The position numbers were made by a program, and so were the translations under genes. From the NCBI GenBank assembly GCA_033977485.1, contig CM066988.1, positions 52,017,649-52,081,648 on the forward strand: a DNA stretch of 64,000 nucleotides. Direction: 5' to 3'. Shown one piece after another: positions 10,640-21,789 of the stretch; within the stretch, counting starts at the first letter, position 1; every line of letters begins with the position of its first letter. Below the pieces are notes generated by a model. It saw nothing but the letters and a program-made list of their open reading frames with translations, had not been told where the DNA came from and did not search any database. The DNA comes from Hydrangea macrophylla. Its lineage: Eukaryota; Streptophyta; Magnoliopsida; Cornales; Hydrangeaceae.

Positions 10640-11439
10640 TCAATTGGCATTGGGAACCAAATCTCTTCTTTTTGGTGGTTCAGTCTTGGATTTTATGGTA
10701 GCCCCCTTCATCTTTCCTCCCATTTAGCCTCCATGAAGTAGAAGAGCCCAAATTTTAAGAAGACCAAAGTCCTTTTCTTTTAATCTGCCTTTCTACTTTT
10801 ATTGCCATATGTGCCATGTCCTCCAATTCCACATAGTTTTGCAATTCCACCGCATTTGCTATAACCTGGCTCAGCCTATTTAAAAACCTTGCCATAGTAG
10901 CTTCTCTATCCTCCTCTAAATTAGCCTGAATCATAGCGATCTCCAACTCTTTGTAGTAGTCATCCATATTGTTATAGCCTTGAGTAACTTTGTAATTTTT
11001 GATACAAGGCCCAATGGTAATGACTAGGAACAAACCACTTCCTCATGATGGCCTTCATTTCCTCTCACGTCTCAATAGGCCTTTCATTGTTTCTTCTCCT
11101 GTTTATCACAAGTTGATCCCACTATATAATTGCATAATCAGTAAACTTAATGACAAGAAGTTTTACATTTTTTTTCCTCGGAGTAGTTGTGGCACTCAAA
11201 AATCAACTCCACCTTCTTCTCGCATTCCGACTTTAGAATCATTTTTTCCTTGGAACAACAGTATCCTCAGCTTGATGTTTCCCAAGTTTCTATCAACCCC
11301 ATCTTGCCATCTCGGATCTCTTTGGAAGCCTCTACCATGCCTTTCTCTCCTTGGCCCAAATCTGCCCCCACTATTCATTGAAGCTTGATCTTCTTATTCA
11401 TCAAACTCATCCTCATGATTGTCATCAGATTCATCTATG
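10640..11439 (-). pseudogene. Ty3-C gag, 3' fragment
   Basis: Ty3 gag (retrotrans_gag domain) with frameshifts and stops. Recognisable are the LFQGKNDSK segment (about 11240), the ETWEEMKAIM-like segment with a stop (about 11060), and the well-preserved MDDYYKELEIAMIQANLEED stretch (about 10900-10965) followed by NRLSQVIANAVELQNYVELE. A short lysine-rich tail leads to the deletion junction. The 5' part of this same gag is at 41771-41965, across the nested insertions; the GGTAC duplication at 11440-11444 and 41766-41770 marks the break. Confidence 0.8.
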
Positions 11440-11444
11440 GGTAC
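11440..11444. repeat. TSD GGTAC, left copy (Tat-LTR3)
   Basis: Five-base target duplication of Tat-LTR3; its partner is at 41766-41770. Confidence 0.85.
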
Positions 11445-14129
11445 TGTGGACATCGATTGCGGGTAAAGTCCTGTCAGTCTCAATATGTCCCGGGTTGGAT
11501 CCAAGGCTGCATACAAAGACCTAGGCCTTACGGCTTTAATCCACTTGACTAGAGTCGCCACCTGATTTTTATGGAATCAGGAAATTATGAGCTAACTTGC
11601 TCAAAATGGAAGGCTACTCACCCTGCATTGCCGGAACTAAGCTCGGGGATCTTGGTACAAAAGGGGAAGGAGCCATAAGCTTGCACTAAAATAACCCATC
11701 CTCGCCCTACCTTACGGTAGGCCTTGCCAATATCCTTGTTTTTAATTCATAACAGGTGCTCTTTCCTCAATCATACTAGATAAACATAGATACATGGCAT
11801 AATGAGCATCTAAGAAAAATCAATCACGAGACTAAGTTCAAGAAGAAAACGAATGTGCATACAATACTAGAGAAAGGATAAAAATACTCACAGTGGACCG
11901 ATCCCTCTCGGGATCAAATGCAAAGAAAGAAAACGTGCATAGAATGCAAAGGGAACAAGAGAACTTACATTGGATTAACTCATGCAGAGTCATAATAGAA
12001 ATTAAGGTAAGCCTGCTATGCAAGATGCAACAATCCTAGATAGTTTGTCTCTAACAAATAAGCATAGAACAGAGATTATCCTAAAGGATTTGTGTCGTTG
12101 ATGTGAAAGTTGTAAATTTAACAAAAATCTCTTAGTCGAAGGATAGAAGAATGCTCATGACACATGGACACTAAGTCATATGCGGAAGAGGCAAGATCGA
12201 TCCAAGAAGTTAAATTCGAGTCTTTTGGATCTCTGCATCAAAATACCACAAAATGAATCAAACATTGCAAAAGAACTAAAGAAATCCAAGCATACAAGTG
12301 AAATGCATGAAAAATGAGAGAAATAGTCATTAATCAAAATTCCATATTTGAATACCTTACTAAAACCACTCCAAAAGTAGGCGTAAACAATGAATAAATT
12401 CAATTCATTTTCCGTATAATAAGTTCAATGAGTTAGGAAGATTTTCCAAAAAGTAGGACCTCATTTGCATTTGTGATTTATGAGTTCTATTCATTTTAAA
12501 AGTCTTTGTCCAGTCTCATCAGCTGATTTTGCAAATATCATAACTAAATTCACAAAAACATATATGAAGGTCTATCTTATGTCAAAAGAAAGGTATTTCA
12601 TTGAAGTTTATGAAAAAGCTACTTTTATAAACTCAGATTGAACTTGAGTTCTCTGAAAATTGATTTGAAATAGACTTTATTGAAATTTTGATATCATGTG
12701 ATATATTTAAAATATGCAAAATCACTCAAACATGCTCTTTCAAGCTTTTGATCTTTCTTTTTGTTATCCTAAAATGATTTCTAATCCATGTTTTAGATTT
12801 ATTATCAAGAAAACAAAGTATGATCATCTTGTACGCATAAATCATTTATAATAGAGATTTGGAAGATTCTAACATAGTCTTACTTTCTTCATTCTCTTGA
12901 AAGATAACCTTAGCTTGATCATCTTGACTTAGTGTTAGTGTAATCTTATCAAGCTACGGATTACTTCCAAGAAGAATGTCAATTGCATCCTCCAGCCATT
13001 TTCCAAACTTCAATCATAAATAAATCATGTTTCAAGTATATCAATCGTCTTTTCGAGAATTTTTTGAAAATAAGTGAGGTTCATCAAAGCAAATCGGATG
13101 AAGGTGATTTCATCTTTTTTCATCCATGAATTTTGAAGTCAAACCTCAAGGGTGATAATGAGTTCTAAACCCATGAATAGAGTCAAATTTGGTTTAATGA
13201 ACAATTCTTGGTTCATTTATTTTATCTTATAGCAAAAACACTTTTAGTGAAGTGGGAAGTCCTTTGGAAAGATCAAAATGAAGAATGAAGAAGTCCATGA
13301 TGACTTCCAATCAAATTTGCCTTTCTTGGTAAAGAACACCAAACTAGTTAGTTAAAGGACTTACAATTATCATCTTGGTATGCCTAAAAGAGGAAATAGG
13401 AGTATATATATACATATAGAGTCATAGAAGGAAATATACATCTTCATCATGGGCTCAAAGGAAAGGTAAAGAATGATGCATGTTCAAGTCTATGCACATG
13501 TGTTCTTTACTAAAAGAGGAAAGAAAACTCAAGAACACCAATCATCTTCCAAGTAAAGGAAAAGTATGAAAATAGCACCTCTAATCTATCTTTTATCAAC
13601 AAAATCAACTAGAACTTGGATCTTTGTTTGAGTTGTGTGAGAAATCAAAGAAAAGATGTGAAGAAAACAAAAAGAAGAAAGAAAAGATCCAAGATCTAGA
13701 AATACATAGATATATACAAAACTAGTAGATTAAAGAGGTAGTTTTAGATTTTTCCTCTTGAAGATCTCTCAAAAATGCAAAGATGTGGAAGAAAGTTCTT
13801 CCTCCTTCAAGTGTTCTTGAAACTCCAAGCCAAGGGTGCAGAATGTCAACTTAGATCTCCTAGAATACTACTTATTTTTTAAGAAAACAAAGAAAATGTT
13901 TTTCTTACCTTTTCTTTTTCTATTCAAGAACAACTTTTCTTTTTTTCTACTGCCTTGCTCTGAAATTTCAAGTATGCTAGTATATCTCTCAAGTATACTT
14001 CTTAGTGTGTTTTCAAGTGCGGTGAAAGAATGAACCCAAGGGTCCAATTTATAAGCAAATATTGAAGGATATTGATGGATTTTCAAGCTTTTGAATGGGT
14101 GAAATGGTCATTTGAGGGGGCATAGGAAA

Positions 14130-14340
14130 CTTCTAGGAAGCTTACTATATGTTTGTATACATATATAGGATAAAATATCAAGGGGGTAGAATTATAATTA
14201 GATGCCGTGTAGGAAAAATTTAAGGAAAGCTCACTTTTACCACACATGCTTATATACATATATAGGAGAAAATATCAAGTTGTAAAAGTTGTAAAACTTC
14301 TAGGAAGCTCACTTTTAAAACATATGTGTCTATACATATA
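14130..14340. repeat. Tandem TATATAGGA-AAATATCAAG units in Tat-LTR3
   Basis: Units of about 85-95 bases carrying ACATATATAGGA(T/G)AAAATATCAAG and AACTTCTAGGAAGC(T/C). Copies are near 14125-14185 and 14240-14300, with a last one split by the LINE (14333-14340 continuing at 41377-41400). Confidence 0.75.
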
Positions 14341-14457
14341 AACCAAACCAAGCCAAGCCTTGTGTCCCAGTCAATTGGGGTTGGTTGTATGATTCCTTTT
14401 TTCTCCATTCTGTACTATCAAGAGCTATAAGCTCATTTAAATGATATACATTCATAT
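14341..14457 (-). pseudogene. LINE piece 4: last codons and 3' end
   Basis: After removing Tat-LTR1 and one CATAT copy, the frame continues from piece 3 through QQDMNVYHLNELIALDSTEW, and the element ends in an AAGGCTTGG-type tail. This join confirms the insertion point. Confidence 0.8.
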
Positions 14458-16653
14458 TGTAGACAAGCGGAATTCCACCTCTTTCCTTTTGTTTGAGATT
14501 GTTTTGAAAAGGAAAAGAGGAGGTCTGTTGAAAACAGATACAGAGTAGTCACTTGGTCTTTAAGGAATCAAGAAACCTAATTTGACTCAACCAAATGGAT
14601 AAAGGGCACCGGTCCTTCATAACCAAAGAACTTTGTTCGGGGTTTTGGTACGAGAGAGGAAGGAGCCTTTGTCGCAACTAAAACACCCTTAACTCGCTCC
14701 GTCTCTTGACGGGCCTCAATTAGCATCTGAATAATCATCTTATACTATGTTTGATTCGATAATTAATACTATGATAATATACTGCATTACATAAGAAACT
14801 TGAAATGGAAGATCTACAGATAAGATATCATTCATAAGATCGAAGACAAATATCATACAATGTAAAGTGAAAGATCACACAAATAAACCTAGGAAAAATC
14901 GTCTAATCATGTATCAAGTAATTAAGTTTCCCTAATCTAAAGGGGACATGAATTGTTCTTGAAACAAATAATCAAAGAAATCAAAATATGTTTAGCAAGC
15001 TAGTATGATGCATGTTAATCTTTGAGAAAAGAAGACCTCTCAATCCCCGGGATGGATGAGAAAGGAAGATTGGAGCGAGGGGGAAGCATGGACGTGTGAT
15101 CAAATTCGTTCCTTATAATCTTATTAGATTAGGAGCCATGAAAGCCCCAAATCTTGCATGGATGCAATGTATGTATCTAGAATGTGCCAAGGTTGTAGTG
15201 TGTTTTATGTTCATGGATTCCTAGAATGACTTAGAAGTCTAGAATGTGTATGAATGAATGAATGAAATCATCATGGGATATGTACAAATGTAGTATGAAC
15301 TACTTCCTAAGACATGAGCTAATTTGGAGTGCATGTAAGCATCAAATCAAAAGGGGGGAAGTAAAAGTGTGCTTGTTGTGAATAGTGGACAGAACAGTAA
15401 CATGATATTCTGAAAATGGAAAAGAGGGGTTAGGAATGTTTTCAATGAAAGATTTTTTATAGAAATCTTCCTTATTGTGTTTAGACACAACACAAAAAGC
15501 CAATATTTAATAACTATCACAGATTGAGAGAAATCATATAAACAATAAAGGTCACTCAGAAACAGAGTCCGTACTGTCGACTGAAATGTTGAAAAATCTT
15601 AGAAAATGAACACAAAAGATATAGAGGCCCATTTTATACAAAATGTTCCCTAAGACACTGAAGTTTAAGGTAAAAATAGTTTGGGACCACTCCTTTTGAA
15701 AAAGTTTTCTGTAAAACAAGTTGAAAGTAGACCAAGCTGCTATGACAACAAAAATAGAATATCTGGAGAGAATGTTTGGGTCCAAATGGACCATTTTCAT
15801 GTATTTCCAAGTCAAACCAAAAATCATGGGTATTCTCTAATGAGTTAGGAAGAATTTCCAAGTGGTCTTGCATCCATACATTTAGTATTGAGTTCTAGAG
15901 AAATCTTTGAACTCAGATCATTCACTGTTTTGGCTCTCTGTTTTGAAGATTTTGGGAAAAACTAGAGTTTTCTTTCTTGAGATCAAAATGAGGGGTTTTA
16001 AGAGGGGTTTTGAAATAGAGGTTTTGAAAGTATATTTTCAACATCAAGTAGAGATTATGACCTCTTGAAATATCAATATCAAACTCGTCATCAAGAACTC
16101 TCAATATTATTGGAGAGATTCATTTTCATTTTGAACATAACTTCAAGGATACCTTGGAGGTATTGAAGTTATAATCATCATCTATTAAACATGTTTTTGA
16201 AGTCAAGAGCTACTATCCATAAGGATTCACTCACCTAAAACTTCATGTCATCATTTAGATGATGAAGAACAAGTAAGTAAATAAAGAAAAATAAAAAGAA
16301 ATGAGTTTAGGAAGAGATAAACATAGTATGAACAAGCAAGTAAATAGCAATCAATAGATGATAATCAATGTGATTTTGGATTTGTAGCTTTGTGTTTCAC
16401 TCATAGATGTTGACATTTGGACATGGAAGTAGCTTTCTAACTCATAAATGCTTAGAGGAATGGTGGTTGGGTGTATTGATGATGAAGTATATAGAAGAAT
16501 GGTGGAGGAAAACAAGATTGGAACTCACTTTCTATAGAAAAATAGTAGGAGGAAGCTCCTTTCTCACTTCTAAATCTATTTCTATCTCTCTTTCTCTCTA
16601 TAACTTTATGAAGCTTTGCACTTGGCCCCTCCAAAATGAAGAGAAATGGGAGG

Positions 16654-16663
16654 TTTATATAGG
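16654..16663 (-). promoter_or_regulatory. TATA box of Tat-LTR1
   Basis: CCTATATAAA on the minus strand, at the position equivalent to 19611-19620 in Tat-LTR2. A start of transcription about 30 bases downstream is inferred. Confidence 0.6.
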
Positions 16664-17366
16664 CCAATTTGCGGAGGTTTTGGGGTTTTAGAAGTACTCA
16701 CATTGGTCCCAAACAACTGTGAACATAAAACTACATCGTTTTGGTTTTTAATTAATCAAATTGGACCCCCAAATAAATTACAAAAATGGACTCTGCGAGG
16801 GTTGAGTGCCGCCTCGGCATTGGCCATGTGCTTCCGTACTGTGGCACTGCTCCTCAGATGCCCAAAAAATTGTATTTAGGCCCCCAGAGGTTACGGTATT
16901 CACGAAAAGGCCCTATTTCGTCCAAAATTCACAGAAAATGCATACGAACTCCAAATTGAGGTTGTGATATACCGTTGGAAAAGTAATGGAGTCTATTTTA
17001 TATAAAAAATAGTTCATAGATAGGTCATTTGAAAAAGTTTTGCGGTATTTGCGATAAAAGCCGATTTGATCGCCTTTTTCGCCTTCAGAAATTCATAATA
17101 AACTCATTTTAAATCAAAAAATTATGTGTGATATACCGTTGGAAAGCTATTGACCTCTAGTGTCCATGGAAAATGTTTGGAAATTGTTACCGTGTTCCAG
17201 TTTTAAAGTCAAATTTTGGTCAAGCTGGTCAAACCTAGGATTCCCGGGAAGTTCTGGAAACCTCTGGGAGCTCCCAGGAGCTGACGTTTTCGTGTGATCT
17301 TCTTTTAGAACTCATTTTAATACTTTTCACATGATCTAGAATGATCCCGGAGAATTTGGATGATTT

Positions 17367-17430
17367 CGGTCAAACTTGGTCAAACTTGGTCAAAACTTGG
17401 TCAAACCTGGTCAAACCTTGGTCAAACCGG
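17367..17430. repeat. GGTCAAA tandem array (W-box-like)
   Basis: Six copies of (T/C)(T/C)GGTCAAA(A)C at 10-11 base spacing; read on the other strand each contains TTGACC, the W-box core bound by WRKY factors. Two more copies are at 17216-17235. The corresponding part of Tat-LTR2 (18855-18910) retains about four degenerate copies. Binding is inference. Confidence 0.75.
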
Positions 17431-17724
17431 TTAACGGGGACTTTCCGGGAACTTCCGGGATTTTCGGGGGTCTCTGGGAGCTGGCAATTTTATCTAACTT
17501 TACTTCAAAACTTATTTTATCACTTTTCTTATGACGTAGCATGTTTCCAGACCTTTCAGCAAAATCTGGGAATTTTTGGGTTTTTTAGGGGTATTTTGGT
17601 CATTCTGAGCATTCTGAGAGATAGAACTGACTTCCAGGAGTCCTTTTGAGTCTTTTTCGATCATTGTGAACCACCAAGCTATGGGTCTCCTAAATCTGAT
17701 AGCCGACAAAATGGGGTGTCTAAA

Positions 17725-18572
17725 CATATCTTGTTGCACTACGTACTTCCAGGTCAGTCTAGGTCTGCCTATCCCTCTAACCATTCCAATCACTATGATC
17801 TTATCACTCTTTCGCACAGGAGCATCTATTGGTTTTAATTCTATCTGTTGCATATGGACGAATCATCTAAGTCTATTTTCCCTCAACTTATCCTCAAATT
17901 GTACCACTCCTATAGTCTCTCGAATGTACTCAGTTCTAATTCTATCTTTCCTAGTCTTACCACACATCCATCTTAGCATCCTCATCTCAATTACGCTCAC
18001 TTTGCTAATGTGTTATTTCTTAGTTTCCCAACACTCTGTCCTACAGAGCATAGCTAGTCTAATAGCTGTCCTATAAAATTTTTGTTGGTATTTTCCGATC
18101 ATATAATACTCCAGAAGCACTCCTCTATTTAAGCCAGCCTACTTTAATTCTATGGATCATGTCATCATCAATCTCTCCATCTCCACTGATCATTGATCGT
18201 AGATAGCAAAAGTATTCCCTCTTTGCGATCTCCTGGTCTTCAATCTTCACTGCTTCATCGTCTCTACTTCCCCTGTTGCTAAAACTACATTCCATGTATT
18301 CTATTTTCATCCTACTTATATTTAGCCCCTTAGTCTCGAGTGCTTCTCTCCAAGCTTCCAATTTTGTGTTGAGTCCCCCTTTAGTCTCATTAACTAAGAC
18401 AATATCATCTGCGAACAACATACACCATGGAACTTCATCTTGAATGTGTTTAGTCAATTCATCCATAATTATGGTGAATAAATAAGGGCTCAAGGCCGAC
18501 CCTTGGTGCAAGCCTACGGTAATTGAGAATTGGCTTGTTTCTCTGGCCGGTGATCTAATTGTAGTAACCGCT
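17725..18572 (-). pseudogene. LINE piece 3: RT core and C-terminus
   Basis: Non-LTR reverse transcriptase. Motifs are VGLHQGSALSPYLF (about 18525-18485) and the catalytic F-A-D-D (about 18417-18406), followed by the thumb and the C-terminal RTE domain. That domain includes an MRMLRWMCG-like segment and the DAPVRKSDKI/GIGRPRLTW block (about 17810-17750). Frame breaks between about 18130 and 17860 make it a pseudogene. It lies between two oppositely oriented solo LTRs. Confidence 0.88.
18568..18572. repeat. TSD CCGCT of Tat-LTR2, left copy
   Basis: Pairs with CCACT at 21790-21794. The LINE reading frame requires CCACT at the uninterrupted site, so the left copy has one A-to-G change. Confidence 0.8.
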
Positions 18573-19411
18573 TGTAGACACGCCATTTTGTCGGCTATTA
18601 GATTTAGGATACCCATAGCTTGGTGGTTCACAATGATCGAAAAAGACTCAAAAGGACTCCTGGAATTTCGATCTATTTCTCAAAATGCTCAGAATGACCA
18701 AAATGCCCCTAAAAGCCCAAAAACTCCTAGATTTGGACCAAAAGTTCTGGAAACATGCTATGTCATGAGAAAAGTAAGAAAATGAGTTTTAAGTAAAATC
18801 AAATGAAATCATCAGCTCCCAGAGACCCGCGGAAGTCCCGGAAGTTCCCAGAAAGTCCCCGTTGACCGGTTTGACCTAGGTTTGATCGGGCTTGACCAGG
18901 GTTTGACCGAAATCATCCGAATTCGTCAAAAAATTCCAAGATCATTCTGGATCATGTGAAAAGTACTAAAACAATTTTTAAAAGAAAATCGGACAAAAAC
19001 GTCAGCTCCTGGGAGCTCCCAGAGGTTCCCAGAACTTTCTGAAGATCCCAGGTTTGACCGATTTGGCCTAAAAGTTGACGTCGAAACTGGAGCACCATAA
19101 CAATTTTCAAACATTTTTCATGGATACTAGAGGTCAATGGCTTTCTAACAATATATCGCACATAATTTCTAGATTTAAAACGGATTTATTATGAATTTCT
19201 GAAGGTGAAAAGGGCGAGCAAATTGGCTTTTATCGCGAATATCGTAAAACAATTTATATAGAAAGTAGACTCCGATAGCTTTTCAACGGTATATCGCAAG
19301 CTCAGTTTGGAGTTCATACGCATTTTCTGTGAATTTTGGACGAAATAGGGCCTTGTCGCGAATACCGAAACCTCTGGGGGCCTAAACACAATTTTTTTGG
19401 CATCTGAGGAG

Positions 19412-19470
19412 CAGTGCCGCAGCGGCACTGGCCACTGCCGTGGCACATGGCCAGTGCCGCGGCGGCACTC
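19412..19470. repeat. GC palindrome pair in Tat-LTR2 U3
   Basis: CAGTGCCGCAGCGGCACTG at 19412-19430 is a perfect palindrome around one base. AGTGCCGCGGCGGCACT follows at 19453-19469, with GGCCACTGCCGTGGCACATGG between them. Degenerate copies sit at the equivalent place in Tat-LTR1 (about 16805-16855). Confidence 0.85.
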
Positions 19471-19610
19471 AACCCTCGCAGAGTCCATTTTTGTAATATA
19501 TTTGGGGGTCCAATTTGATTAATTAAAAACCAAAACGATGTAGTTTTATGTTCACAGATGTTTGGGACCAATGGGAGCACTTTCTAAATCCTAAAACCTC
19601 CCCAAATTGG

Positions 19611-19620
19611 CCTATATAAA
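19611..19620 (+). promoter_or_regulatory. TATA box of Tat-LTR2
   Basis: CCTATATAAA preceded by a GC-rich and CAAATTGG-containing stretch; conserved with Tat-LTR1. Confidence 0.6.
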
Positions 19621-19640
19621 CCCCCCATTGCTCTTCATTT

Positions 19641-19656
19641 GGGGGGGGGGGGGGGG
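19641..19656 (+). repeat. G16 homopolymer
   Basis: Sixteen consecutive G residues about 25 bases downstream of the TATA box, hence near the inferred transcription start of Tat-LTR2. Its exact length may be affected by sequencing error. Confidence 0.9.
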
Positions 19657-21789
19657 CGGTCAAGTGCAAAGCTTGAGAAAGTTATAGAGAGAAAGAGAGA
19701 TAGAGATAGGTTTAGAGGAGAGAAAGGGAGCTTCTCCCACTGATTTTCCAAAAAAAAAAAAAGAGTGAGTTTCAATCTTATTTTCTTCCATTACCCCTCT
19801 TATATCTCACATTCAAGTTTTTTCCAACCACCATTTTTGAGAAATCTTGAGTTAGAAAGCTACTTCCATGTCCAAATGTCAATATCTATGAGTGAAACAC
19901 CAAGCTACAAGTCCAAAATCACATTGATTATCATCTATTGATTGTTATTACTTGCTTGTTAACATTAATGCTCACCTCTTCTTTCCTCATTTCTTTTTTT
20001 ATTTTTCTTTAATTATGCTTATCATCATCTAGATGACATGTTGTTTGAGGAGAGTGAATCCTTATGGATAGTAGCTCTTGACCTCAAAGACATGTTTAAT
20101 GGATGATGATTCTAACTTCAATACATTCATATGTATCTTGAAGTCATATTCTCAAACAAAACTATGTTTGCGCAAGTAATGTTGGGAGTTCTTGATATGA
20201 GTTTGATGATAATATTCCAAGTGGTTTTAATCCCCTTTTTGTGCTGGAAATGTGCCTTAAAAACCCCTATTTCAAAACCCCTTTAAACCCCCCATTTTGA
20301 TTTCAAGAAATAAATCTTGTTTTCTCAAAACCTTCAAAACAGTGAGTCATTTAAATTGAAAGAATTTTTTTGAGTTCAATACTCAATATATGAATGCAAG
20401 ACCACTTGGAAAGTCTTTCAAACTCATTATAGAACATCCATGATTTTTGGCTTGACTTGGAAGCACTTGAAAGGGGTCCATTTTTGTCCAAACATTCCTT
20501 CCAAACATTATGCCTCTGCTGTCACAGCAGTTAGGTTGAATTTCAACTTGTTTTACAGAAAACTTTTCCAAAAAGAGTGATCCCAACTTATTTTTCCCTT
20601 GAACTTAAATGTCTTAGGGAACTTTCTGCATAATATGGGCCTCTAGATCTTTTGTTTTCATTTCTTAAGATTTTCTAACATTTCAGTCGACAGCACGGAC
20701 TCTGTTTCTGAATAACCTTATATGATTTCTCTCAATCTGTGATAGTTATTAAAGATTGGCTCTTTGGGTTGTGTTCTAGACACAATAAGGAAGATCGCCA
20801 TAAAAAATCATGCATTGAAAACATTCCTAACCCCTCTTTTCTATTTCCAAAATATCATGTTACTGTTCTGTCCAGTATTCACAAGAAGCACACTTTTACT
20901 TTCATTCTTTGATTTGATGCTTATATGCACTTCAAATTAGTTCATATCTTAGGAAGTCGTCCATACTATATTTGTACACATTCCATGATGATTTCCTCCA
21001 TGCATTCATTCATGTCTAAGTCACTTTAGAAAGTCCATGTACACAAACACACTACAATCTTTGCACATTCTAGGATCATACATTGCATCTATGCAAGATT
21101 TGGGGCTTTTGTGACTCCTAATCTAGGAAGATTATAAGGAATGAGTTGGATCATACGTCCATGCTTCCCCTTTCGATCTAATCATCCTTTCATATCCGTC
21201 CCGGGGATTCAGAGATCTTCTTTTCTCAAAGACTAACATGCATCATTCTAGCTTGCTAAGCATCCTTGTTTTCTTTGATTTATTTGTTTCAAGAACAACT
21301 CATGTCCTCTTAGATTAGGAAAACTTTATTACTTGATATGTGATTAGACGATTTTTCCTAGGTTTGATCGTGTAATCTTTAACTTTGCATTGTGTGATAC
21401 TTGGCTTAGATCTTATGAATGATATTTTATCTTTAGATCTTCCATTTCAAATTTTCTTATGTGATGTAATATACTGTCATAGTATTAATTGTCAAACCAT
21501 ACATAGTATAAGATGATTATTTGGATGCTAATTGAGGCCCCTCAAGAGACGGGGCGAGTTGACGGTGTTTTAGTCGTGACAAAGGCTCCTTCCTCTCTTG
21601 TACTAAAACCCCAAACCAAGTTCTTTAGTTATGAAGGGTCGGTGCACTTTATCCGTTTGGGTGAGTCAAATTAGGTTTCTTGGTTCCTTAAAGACCAAGT
21701 GGCGACTCAGTATTTGTTTTCAACAGACCTTTTCTTTTCCTTTCAAAATGATTTCAAGCAAACAAGAGGTGGAATTCCGCATGTCCACA

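Larger units (their letters stand above)
14458..17724 (-). mobile_element. Tat-LTR1: solo Tat-type LTR, 3267 bp
   Basis: Minus orientation. The 5' end is at 17724 (TTTAGACACC, a changed TGTAGACACC) and the 3' end at 14458 (TTGTCTACA). A perfect CATAT target duplication lies at 14453-14457 and 17725-17729. No internal domain is present, so it is solo. It contains a TATA box, a GGTCAAA tandem array and a duplicated segment in U3. Small ORFs inside have no recognisable product. Confidence 0.88.
18573..21789 (+). mobile_element. Tat-LTR2: solo Tat-type LTR, 3217 bp
   Basis: Plus orientation, starting TGTAGACACGCC and ending GCATGTCCACA. It is flanked by CCGCT/CCACT target duplications within the LINE RT. 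Same family as Tat-LTR1, in the opposite direction, so the two form an inverted repeat with 3.2-kb arms. U3 holds GTGCCGCnGCGGCAC palindromes and a TATA box; a 16-base G run lies just downstream of the TATA box. The GGTGGCGACTC-like block is near the 3' end. Confidence 0.9.

Noticed and set aside
17666..18076. Plus-strand 136-codon open frame
   Set aside because: Antisense shadow of the LINE RT C-terminal region; the minus strand gives clear RTE motifs.
14458..21789. A single palindromic transposon formed by the two inverted arms
   Set aside because: Each arm has its own distinct target duplication in the LINE, and the 848-bp spacer is continuous LINE sequence, so they are two independent insertions.
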